In this document: piece after piece, positions 54,259-64,000 of the stretch
How the letters are laid out: every line of letters begins with the position of its first letter
How positions within the stretch are numbered: position 1 is the first letter of the stretch
From: Atherinomorus stipes
Taxonomy: Eukaryota > Chordata > Actinopteri > Atheriniformes > Atherinidae
DNA: 64,000 bases
Direction of reading: 5' to 3'
Assembly: GCA_023101725.1 (NCBI GenBank)
Contig: JALJCO010007119.1
Coordinates: 1-64,000, forward strand
Position numbers and translations under genes: made by a program
The notes under the pieces: generated by a model
The model's input: only the letters and a program-made list of their open reading frames with translations
What the model was told of the DNA's origin: nothing
Databases searched by the model: none

Positions 54259-57200
54259 TACTTTAAATAATGTCAAGAAAGTCTTAGGTGAATGTTTCTA
54301 GCTTCCAACAGGTGGCAGTAGAGCACCAAGTAGACCACTGGAGAGTTTAGACTTCGCTGAGATTTAAGATTTGATGGACTTCAAGAGAGGTGTCTGCTTA
54401 GACTTGGAAAATTAGGTCACAACAGCTTCTTACTAACAGCCTTTTCATAAAAAGGAAGGAACTTTGTTCAAGTTCACAGATAAACTATAAGTCCACGTTA
54501 TTTTAATATAATAATTTTTCATGTGTACACAGAAAAACTCTTCATTGTCCATTCATGAAGGAAATGGTGGAAACAGCCACTCTGCTGAAATAAATATTTC
54601 ATGTAGCACTTTCAAAAATATTTATAGATATAATGCTCAATGTCACGTAGGGGTAAAGGTTCACACGGTATTCACGTTGTTTACTGTTTTATTTTGGTCC
54701 AAGGTGTTCATTTTTAATTCAGTATCTGGTCATTCAGCATGAATATGAGCGATAAACTGGAGCCTTTGGTGCTGTTTATCTGTCATGTATTAACTCACTT
54801 AATGCTATTAAAGTATGATTCTCAATAACTAGTAAAATCTTTGCTCAGTTTATTATTCTAAAAAAACTAAAAAGTTTTCTATAGATAGACTCGTTCTGTT
54901 TCTTCTGCTTTTGTTTCTTTATACAAATAGCTGAACAAAGATTATATTCACTCCAGCTGACGTGTGTCCGAGACCCCAGAGAGCTATTGATGCTTTTCTA
55001 TTAATAGATTCTTTGTTTTCTCTGCTTTTCTTGAGGACGGTCACATAGCAGCTAAAACTGCTGTATCAATCCTTAACACAACCACTGTCAGTTAAACCTG
55101 TGCTATGTGCTTGTGTTAATTATGGCAAAGGTCATAAAGGAGTCAAAAAGTGAAGAGAAAGAGTCATCATTCATGGTGTAGATAGCTATCTGCTGCAGCC
55201 GGTAGTCTGTTTATCTTGACATTAAACACATTAATCAGATGGTGGAGGTAGAACATTTATTAAAATCTATGACAGAATGCACAGCAATCTTGCCAGGGTG
55301 GTGTATTTTATCTGTGCCTTTGTGTATAACGTGTAAAATGTATTCGAAGTGCATTTGTTTGCTTCTGAGTTGAACCTCAATTTTGACAAATCTCTACAAC
55401 ACCATTAATCTTATTATTCTTATATCCTGTTTGGGCCTTAAAGGATCCTTTTTTTTGACACAGAAGATGCAGCTGAGGTGTCTGCAGATACACCCACAAG
55501 CAACTGGTGTAGGCAGAAATTTAGGTTGAATGGTCATACTTGAGATTACTCAAAACAATTAATGATTAGCAGTTTAAGATAACTGTGAATGGCACTGTGT
55601 CTTGAACTGTAGCCTAAGTCTTGTTAAATCTATATTAATTTTTACAACGCAACGTGGACCAGTAACAAAAGTCTAAAAACAAAAAAAAAAGGAACACACA
55701 CAAGAATTCAACAGTTTATTCACACTCATTTTTAAAAGTGCATCACTCTGAGTCAAAGACCAGGTTGTAATACAGCATCAGAAGTTTCACAGCATCTATT
55801 CTCACTTGACTTCTTATGGATCCAAAATGAGCCAGGCTGTGTTCTTCACACCACGACAATTCACATTTTAACAACCTGTAGCCTAAATTCTGACTTTTTA
55901 ACTTCAGTAAAAAGAGAAATGTTTCTTATAATAGAAAGAAAAGGAGGGACACACTGAAATGCAGATAAAGCTTGTTTGGTACACACAGTACATGTAAATC
56001 ATTGTATTGTTTCCATACATCTGGGTACTTTCTTGATAGCTGATAGCTTGATTTATTGATAGCATATATGTTCCTCTTTTTGGTGTGACAAATGCAGGGT
56101 TTTCTCCCTCAGAGAAACGACCTGCCATTCACTGGAAGTTTGGATCATACTGGCTGTCTTAGCTCCATACATAAACAACAGGACACCCAAGCTTTTAGAG
56201 GCTGGCCGTGAATTGGGTTTCAAAGGCCTTGAGCAGCTGAAAAAAAGCTTACACATCACAAAGCAGCTGCTTACCTTGGTACTCAGGTTTCTTTACGAGA
56301 CCAGCAACTTCAAGCACACTGTACTTCCACTAAAGATTTAATTTAACTGCATGCGGTCATTACCAAATGGATCGTCAAAAGACAAAACCGTCCACATAAA
56401 TAAATGCAAGCACTGCAGGAAGATGTCACAGGGATTACTGAAGGAGAGAGCAGTCTTTGTGCAGCGAAGCCATTTTGCAGCTCCGTTAATGTATTTCTTC
56501 ATTACCACGAGACACTCCTATTTCCTGAAGCGTGAGCCTTAATGGGATTAGATAAGGGGAAGAATATGAGCTGAAGCGAAGAAGCGCTCTTTATTGCATT
56601 TGGCCTTCAACCCAGGGAAGGCAAATGGAGCATGCTCAAGAGTTGAGGAGATCCTCAATAACAATTGAAACGAGAAGATGAAGGTAATTAAAGCAAGATT
56701 ATATTTAGATGTAAAAACAGTTATCTTGCTGCTTAGTGAATTACCCCACTATTGTCGGCCTGGTGACCCTCTTTACACCATGTGCAGGGCTGCGACGGGA
56801 AGTGGTCCACTTTCCTCATGTGCAAAATGACTGCCTTTCCAAATATTACAAGTTGACATGAGATTTTTCTAGATTCTCCTGGAGCTTATGAACGTCAAGA
56901 GATGATAGTTGCATAAGGCACAATTAACTCAATCTTTCTTATCCATCTAAAACGTTTTTAGTCTTTCTTCTTCTTACATGTTCACCTCAATCTGCTACCT
57001 AATTGCTTTGGATAGATGCAGGGATGGGATGCAATCAGAAAGTATAGTGGGAGGATTCTGCTGGTTTAATTCCCTTATTCACATAAGATGATTAAAGGAA
57101 GGATTAACAGCACTTCCTGATAAAGAACACAGATCAATCAAGCAGACAATGCTGTTAGATCTTATACAGACAAATGTCTCAACCCTGTCCTCTTAAAACC

Positions 57201-60200
57201 AGAATTTGTGCTGCTTCATTTCTGCACTCAAAATCTTCACACTGCTCAGTAACAATAAACTTCTAACAACTAAGGCACTTTCAGCGCATCATTAAAGCTG
57301 CAGAAAACAGAAAGTAGTAAAAGCTAAACTACTGATAGTAGTCAGCTGCTGCTCTGGAAAAGGGCACATCGACTGCACCCATCGCTTGGATTTCTCCAAG
57401 CTGCCGAAATGATTCATAGTGGCAGCTTTCTGGTCACATTTTGTTCAACCTCAGGCGACTGTCACCACTTTTCGGTTCTCTTGTACCACTTACACTTACA
57501 CTGAATGAATACCATCTAGGAAAAGCTTTATTACGTGCACCTTCTGTAAAATATTTCTCACACAACAGCCATAATCAAGCTCAAGTATAAGAAAAGTCAC
57601 AGGAGTTTCATTAAGTTCTGAAAGTTTAAGACTTACTCTTTATTAGTTAACCCACCTCCAGCTCCATACCAACCTCAGACAGTTTGAATAAGTAGGGCTG
57701 TAGCTGCTCTCATCAGGAAGAAAATCGGTAATAATGATTTGCAGATAAACAAGATGTCCTTGAAAGAAACATAGAAACATCAAACACTTGTCCAACAAGA
57801 CAGCTTTTGTTGTTGCCTGTTTTTTTCTGTTGGTGTTGCTTCTCTTGCTGCGTCGGCCTCCGTGCAGGGTGATGTGGTTGCTGTGTACTCAAGTGTACAG
57901 ATAGAGGTCAGGGTGTATCACAGGGCAGCTGGACTGTAACCTGATAAGGGATGATGCACATACTGTACAGTGTGAGGCAGATTCACCGTGGCGGTAATGG
58001 AGATTGTGTTTGGCTTGCCATTTTTCCTGGATTGTCAAGACAATTGGGACAGTCTTACAAATGGTTTCAAAACTTTGTCTCTTTCGGGTACAGGTATTGT
58101 AGATAAGGAGTATTTGAGTATTATTAAAATTCCTTTTTATGACAAGCACAGATGACTGCATGTCAGGTTTGGTGACATCTCTTTTTCCTAAATGTCTGCA
58201 TCTCTGCTCCGTCTCTGCTTAGAGTCTCATTTAACATCTTAATCTCAGTCGTAGAAGACAGTTGGAGTACCACAAATACAGTTGTCACTTAGGATTTGCA
58301 AATGCAGCCACAACTTAAGAGCAGAGCAAGCTGAATGCCAGAGAGAGCAAAATGAATCCATGCTGCTCCGGCAGAGAACTGAAAGCTTACTTGATAATAA
58401 ATTAGTCAGATTGGCACATCCATTAACAACCGAGTAAAATGCAAGAAAAAAATGTGTTCTGGTGCTGCGTGATATGATAATTCATTTAGTTTCAGCTGGA
58501 AGTTTATGAACTTTAATGAATTTTGTCTGTGGTTAAAAAAATGGAGAAGTAATCAAATTGTTTGTCAAGAGGTTTTTAAGCTGCTGACTGCTTTTAATCA
58601 TCTGCTGAAAACAAGTCAATCCAGGGGAGGTGCAGTGCCGTGAACAGCAGAAATGCACTATTATATGAGAAGAGAGAAAGAGAAAAAAACAGCCTCCAAG
58701 GCATAGAAGGAAGTGAAGTAAAGTTAGAGTTGAAAAATGAGTCAGGAGCTCAGTGACAGATCAGTGAAGCTGAGGTTCAGACAGAGGACAGCATACATCA
58801 ACAGACATCATTATTGTAAGAACAGCAGGCAGCGCATCAGTTGCATTATACACCCGGACACCTGCTGCAGAGAGGGAGCAGTCTCCTCACACATCTTAAA
58901 TATCAGAGCCACCCTCAAACGTTCAAGTATGAAAAATGTGTTCATGAGCTGGAGGGAAAAGGACCAAGTGGATTTCTACATAAAAAAAAAAATAAAGAAA
59001 GAAAATAATGAAGCAGAACAAACTGATCCAGAGAGCCAGTCTAGTCTAGGAGTTTTAATCCAATGGAAAACAACTTTTCCAAGTAACTCATCAGAGTTTC
59101 AGAGAAAAATTATCTTCAGCTTTATTTAATAAATGCTAAAAAAAAAAAGAAAAAAAAACATCTTGTGCAATCTTTTTAAAACTTGAACATTCATCGCATT
59201 ATTACACAGTACGTATAGTGGTGGATGAGTAGCTGCAGTGTTTCGCTGCTGCAAACAAGGGTCCTACTAAATGAAATGAGACGAAAGCTTCTGGAATAGT
59301 TGACAAGTTTAAAAAAAATCAATAGGTAGAGAGAGTTGTGAGGTTAAACTTTTTTAATCTAGTTAGCCAGTTTCTTCCAGTATCACACTCTCCTCATCTT
59401 TCTTCTCAGTGGATCTTTATTTCCTATCCCTACCATGTCTGTAAATATCCAATTCCCTTAGTGAAAACACAACAGAGAATGCAGGACTTATTAGCAATTC
59501 TTTCCCTTGTCTTGTTGATTCCTCAATATGTTAAATAGTTTTTGAATTTCTCACTGCCACAACAGTATTGTTGATTTGTGTGAGGAGAGGATAAAGAGAG
59601 CTTCAGTTGATGGAGAGCAAAGCATCTTTTGCAAAACAGAGCAGCTCCAGTTATCCTTCAATTACTGTGGCTTAAAGAGGACAGACCCCAGTGTAAATGA
59701 CACACACCAGATTGGAACGATGAGGTCTGAATTTCTTTTTCACACCAGCACAAAACATTATTTTAGGGCTTTGGTGGGAATAGAACTAAATCCAAAACTC
59801 CACCATCGTGAGCCCATTGTAAGGAAACAATGGACTGTGTGAAGTCTTTGCACACCTACTTACAGATGTAAAGAAAAGAGCTGATGCAGAGTAGCTAAAA
59901 AATTTATGTGCAGATCCACAAATACACTGGGATATGAGTCCAAGGGAAAAAGCGGGGGAACGCATGCCCGCTGGATTTTAAATTCTTTTCTTAGTGACTT
60001 AATGGATTTGGGAGTATGCTTTTAAGATTTTAGAGGATGTTGGATCGAAGGGCTGAGGTTGAGAGGTGAAGCGGAGAGAGTACCTGCAGCTACGTTTTAT
60101 GTGGTCTCACACAGCTGTTCAGCTTAGGCAACAATGAAGAAAAAGATCAAGATTTTTAACATTTGCTGCTCTAAAGAAAAGTCTACCAACTTTGTTTGAT

Positions 60201-61554
60201 CAACAATTAGTGAACACCAGAATCTGACTTTTTTATTATTATTATTACATAAGCAGCTATGCCTCATTAATCAGTAAAATCTGAGAAAATAGCATGAAAG
60301 ATTACAAAATAAAGCTAAAATCAGCCATTCTTGTTCCATGCTATGGTCTAATATCATCAGAGGGCTGCCATGCTGCAGTGCAGTATGATAATGTGTAAAT
60401 TAGTATACAAAGCAACATTAAAGCAGCATCTAACTGAGAAACCAGGACACTTAAATGACAGAAAGAGTGTGCTATGTTTACCCAGTGATTAGGGGGTTGG
60501 AAACTCTACTTTGACTGCATAACTAATGCAGAGTTGCAGCCTAATGTGGAGATAAATCACCACAGGGCCTACAGTCATTAACAAGCATAAACACTGAAGC
60601 ACACTGACCCCCTTTAAAACTTCTTGATCAAAAGAAGTGGATAAAATCCAGCTGTAAATACATTAAACACCCTCCTTCCCAGCAAAGAGCCGCATCCTCA
60701 TGTCCTTGTTCACTAATTGTGCTGCTTGACGCTTAGAGATTTTCTCTTTGCAGGCAAGTCAAGAGGCAAACAATCACATCAAAGCTGCATCACAGCCCAA
60801 AGGTTGAAGCTGGAGCAGAAAGAGGAGGAAAAAAAGTGGTCATCATCTATGATTAAAGGGTGCGCTGGGTGAAGTGCTGGAGTTTAATCTGCAGTGTGCA
60901 GTTGTGGCGTGAAAGCCCAAAGAGCAGGTGTGGAGGTGGGGCAAATCTGCAAGACGGAACGCCCTGTTGCATTTTATAAGGTGTCGCAGGCTTAATTCAG
61001 AAAAACATCTGTGATAACCAGAGCAACAACCATCTGCTGCAGAACATCTTTCACAGATACTCACCTCAGCTTACAGTAAGGATAAGGTACAGAGGGAGCC
61101 ACTACACAGACAAATATTTGCTCATGATTTTATATTTATGTAAAGGAAAAAAGGCATTTAGCACAATAATTGATCTTAGTTAGGAAAATAATGTTACCCC
61201 TAATTTTGCTTACAGCTCATAAAAAAGTAACTCAAACCTTACAGGATGCGACAACAATGACACTTTCTTTGTGTATTATTTTAAGTTGACAATCAAAAAC
61301 AAAGCAAACAAAAATACTATCAAGAAAAAAAAATTAAATCATGTTCCTGTCAGCATCTTTTTTTCACTCAATGAAATGAGAAGCTTTAGGGTGAAAATCT
61401 AAATGAAGGAAGACTTGTAACTCTGAAGCAGGTTATGGTGCAATCAATCAACTAAAGAAGTAAAAAACATGAACAGGTGAAGCAAATTTGGGATAAGCAA
61501 ATGCAGAAATAGGAAGAAAAACGTTGGTCTGACTGTTTCCAGACTGAAATTGCT

Positions 61555-61885
61555 GATGAACAACAAAGGTCTCCAAAGTGGCTTGTTTTCTCCGGGGTAA
61601 TTCAGAGGGCTGCACCTGGACCGGAGCATGTTCTCTCCATGCATGCCTGGGTTCTCTCCCACAGTCCAAAAACATGATTGCTGTTTTAATTGATGTCCTC
61701 AAACCCTTTTCAGGAGTAAATGAAAGTGTGGCTGTTTATCACTCTGTGTAAGCCCTGCGATGGACAGGCGACCTGTCCAGGGTTTTCCCTGCCTCTTGCC
61801 CAGTGGCTGTTTAGATGTTCAGGCTCCAATCCCCCCCCCTCATATCAGAATTATCAGGTATAACCAATGGATGAAGGGGTTATTT
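61555..61885 (+). mobile_element. L2-like retroposon fragment
   Basis: Contains GGAGCATGTTCTCTCCATGC, GGGTTCTCTCCCACAGTCCA, AAAAACATG and later GCCCTGCGATGGACAGGCGA, CCTGTCCAGGGTTTTCCCTG. This order is, from memory, the 3' region shared by fish L2-type LINEs and their SINE partners. It ends in a C-run (61832-61839) and has lost its usual GGAT tail. No reverse transcriptase frame is present. Confidence 0.7.
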
Positions 61886-63129
61886 AGCTTTTGAGGTGGC
61901 TGGCTTATCAGATGGTTGCCGTGTCCAATTTAATTCTTCACTTTATTTATGTAATTTAAACTGCTCCCTCTCTTTAATCCAAACATCCAAATCAATTTCC
62001 TGTTACTGGTTCTTAAAGCTTTGGTAACAGTATTAGTATAGTATTAATTTATGATAATGGTGAAGCAAGAAAAAAAAAATCTATGAAGTCATTTTTTCTT
62101 TTTAAAATAATTTTCATGTAAGTGGAGCAACAAAAAGGACACTTTACAATAATTTGTGCTTCACAACTAAAATTTCATCATTCTTTAAATTTAAATTTGA
62201 TCAAGCCTAATAGAATATCAGACTTCTTATTTAAAACACATTTGTAGTCTCACTTAATCTCAATGCATATAACTTTCAGAACTTCTAAAGGGATGTTTTT
62301 CACCAGTTAAGTTTTATTAGACAGACTATAATATCCTCTAAGGGTTTCTATTTTTTAGTGTGACTCACTTTCATGAATATCTTCAAGGCAATACTTTAAT
62401 AAAGAAGATTCAGCTCACATGATGATGATTTACATTTGAAATATTCCTCATTAATAAAACTTGCTTGATCTCATTACTGTATATTGCACATTGTAATAAG
62501 TGGCCAATTTCACAGCGCCTATCCCTAAATTCACAGGGAAAAGAAAAAGATGTGTGATTTGTCAAATCCACCGTTCTCTAGCAGGCTTTCAACACGCTTC
62601 ATACAAGTTCAATCATGTGTCATGTTCCCCCCGGCTCACATTTTCTGTGCTATTTAAACCTTGAAGATCAACACAGAGGATCCACTGTCCTGATTTTTAA
62701 GCCTTTAAACTTCCTTTCACTGTCATCTTTTATCTGTGGACGATGCTCTTTTCTGCAACTAAAAGTGTGTTTGTGCAAGCAGCATCCTGAGAAAGCGGAG
62801 GTAACCTCAGAGGCAGGAAATGAGACCATGCATTAAACATGTTGTCTCTGTGTACCTTCTTTATTTTTAATGGTCCAGTGGGTAGTTTGTAAGAATGTAA
62901 ACATGGCTAAAAACTGGCGACTGTGACAACATAAGACAGGATGGAGGACAGAGGTGTAACATCTTGTTTGTAACGTCATATTTCATAATTATACGATTAC
63001 ATAATTTTGCCCTCAATTCAGTAACTGTTGCATATGCTGTATTTGTTTTCCACTTTGCTGTGTGGTGCACAGTTGGAATAACTGTAAAGCACTGTATGAA
63101 AACGTAGCACACTCCATTAGAGTTCAGTT

Positions 63130-63340
63130 CAATGCATTTAAAGCTGCTACAAGATTTTGTTTTTAACACAAATGCAGTCTGGTCAGAGGTAGTTGTCACC
63201 AAACAACAGAGACTGGAGAGTTGTGTTAACTTTAGGTACCCAACAAGTAGATGTAGCAATTCACTGATGAATTGTGTTTTGATGAGTCTTATTTTGTCGT
63301 GTCGCAAGAAGAATTTCTGTTCTGTTCAACAGACAATAAA
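63130..63340 (+). mobile_element. Possible retroposon body preceding the ATTCT array
   Basis: GTGTCGCAAGAAGAATTTCT then CAGACAATAAAG runs straight into an ATTCT array. Fish retroposon 3' ends of the type GACAATAAAGTTCTATTCTA are common in my memory. The upstream 200 bp shows no recognisable reverse transcriptase, so the left border is a guess. Confidence 0.45.
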
Positions 63341-63341
63341 G

Positions 63342-63411
63342 TTCTATTCTATTCTATTCTATTCTATTCTATTCTATTCTATTCTATTCTATTCTATTCT
63401 ATTCTATTCTA
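63342..63411. repeat. ATTCT pentanucleotide array
   Basis: Fourteen perfect tandem copies of TTCTA (equivalently ATTCT), 70 bp, directly after an ACAATAAAG motif. It is likely the expanded 3' tail repeat of the retroposon fragment to its left. Confidence 0.97.
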
Positions 63412-64000
63412 CTGGAGCACTCTGTAGCTAAATTACAAAATGTTCCACAATGTTCATGCCGTGCAAAGTTTTTCAGTTTCGATTGATCAAGTGAACAGCT
63501 CTTTTTTTGTCGTTGTTGGAGTGAAAGCAGACTCACTGAAATAATATTTATACCATTTACTATACTGTATGTGGCCAAAGTGGCTAAATTGTCTCTGTTT
63601 TTCCCTTTTAAAGTCTGGGAAAAACAGACTTGCTCAGTAAAATTGAGATATCTCTGGATGGCAATGATCAGTATTATAAACTAACAAAAAGCAGTGTGAA
63701 AGCTGTGGTTTTGCTTAGTAGCTAATTTCTGCCAAGTGGTTTTGGTTTGAAAGATAGCTGAGATTCTTGATTTTTTGTCATCTTTAGTAAAACCATATTT
63801 GCAAAATCTTGATATTTTTATGATTTAGTTTTTGGGGACAGGATTGGTATGGAAATAAGTTTGCTGCTGCTTTAACTTGGGAATATTTCTGAAGGCCGGG
63901 TGGAACTGATCTTTTATTTTAACTTATTTGGATTCATCTGTGTAATGATTTTTTAACCTCATTTGATTATTGATGAGAGATGGATTTTTATTTATAATAT

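Larger units (their letters stand above)
53015..64000. other. 11-kb region right of rpl19 with no supported gene
   Basis: I find no exon with a recognisable product on either strand. The longest open frames (130 codons at 58737-59129 plus; 146 codons at 62867-63307 minus) show no domain and no splice context. Besides the three repeats listed separately, the sequence is AT-rich and unexplained. It could be intergenic or the intron of a gene whose exons lie to the right. Confidence 0.5.

Noticed and set aside
58737..59129. 130-codon open frame on the plus strand
   Set aside because: No recognisable domain, low-complexity lysine-rich stretch from an A run, no splice or promoter context; open frames of this size are expected by chance in 64 kb.
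62867..63307. 146-codon open frame on the minus strand
   Set aside because: Lies partly antisense to a retroposon-like tail, has no family resemblance, and its composition follows the repeat.

Overview
This window reads as nuclear DNA of a teleost (ray-finned) fish. It is AT-rich, its genes are split into many short exons with GT-AG introns, and it is scattered with DNA-transposon debris of fish type (Tc1/mariner, hAT, PIF/Harbinger), L2-like retroposon tails and long microsatellites. The encoded proteins are close to vertebrate orthologues. Exon boundaries below were read by hand from splice signals, reading-frame continuity and remembered vertebrate protein sequences. No alignment or database search was run.

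Layout, left to right. 1-16554 (minus): the 5' part of an Elk-type voltage-gated potassium channel gene, most likely kcnh4. Four coding exons cover the PAS/eag N-terminus, with a 12-kb first intron; the pore and C-terminal exons lie left of the window. 16555-22642: intergenic, with one GC-rich retroposon-like repeat. 22643-26622 (minus): ghdc, complete, 11 coding exons, 641 codons. 27430-27501 (minus): a tRNA-Gln(CTG) gene, with a decayed tRNA-Gln-like copy about 150 bp away at 27651-27717. 27987-31803 (minus): a compact FERM-domain gene of the FRMD1/FRMD6 family, 12 coding exons, 431 codons. 34943-46873 (minus): gpam, mitochondrial glycerol-3-phosphate acyltransferase 1, complete, 20 coding exons, 827 codons, with a probable 5' exon near 49.4 kb. 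50590-53014 (plus): rpl19, complete, 6 exons, 197 codons, divergent from gpam. 53015-64000: no convincing gene; a decayed Tc1-like element, an L2-like fragment, a retroposon-like tail ending in an ATTCT array, and unexplained sequence.

The genes do not form one pathway. They are an ordinary vertebrate neighbourhood: an ion channel, a GH3-fold protein, a cortical FERM protein, the first enzyme of glycerolipid synthesis and a ribosomal protein. The kcnh4-ghdc adjacency matches human 17q21, where HCRT (orexin) lies between them; I could not find hcrt here. I found no clearly undescribed system. The points most worth checking are the tRNA-Gln/pseudo-tRNA pair, three short inverted-repeat elements with readable ends inside gpam or kcnh4 introns, a further element with perfect terminal repeats inside an rpl19 intron, the missing hcrt, and a possible in-frame N-terminal extension of gpam.
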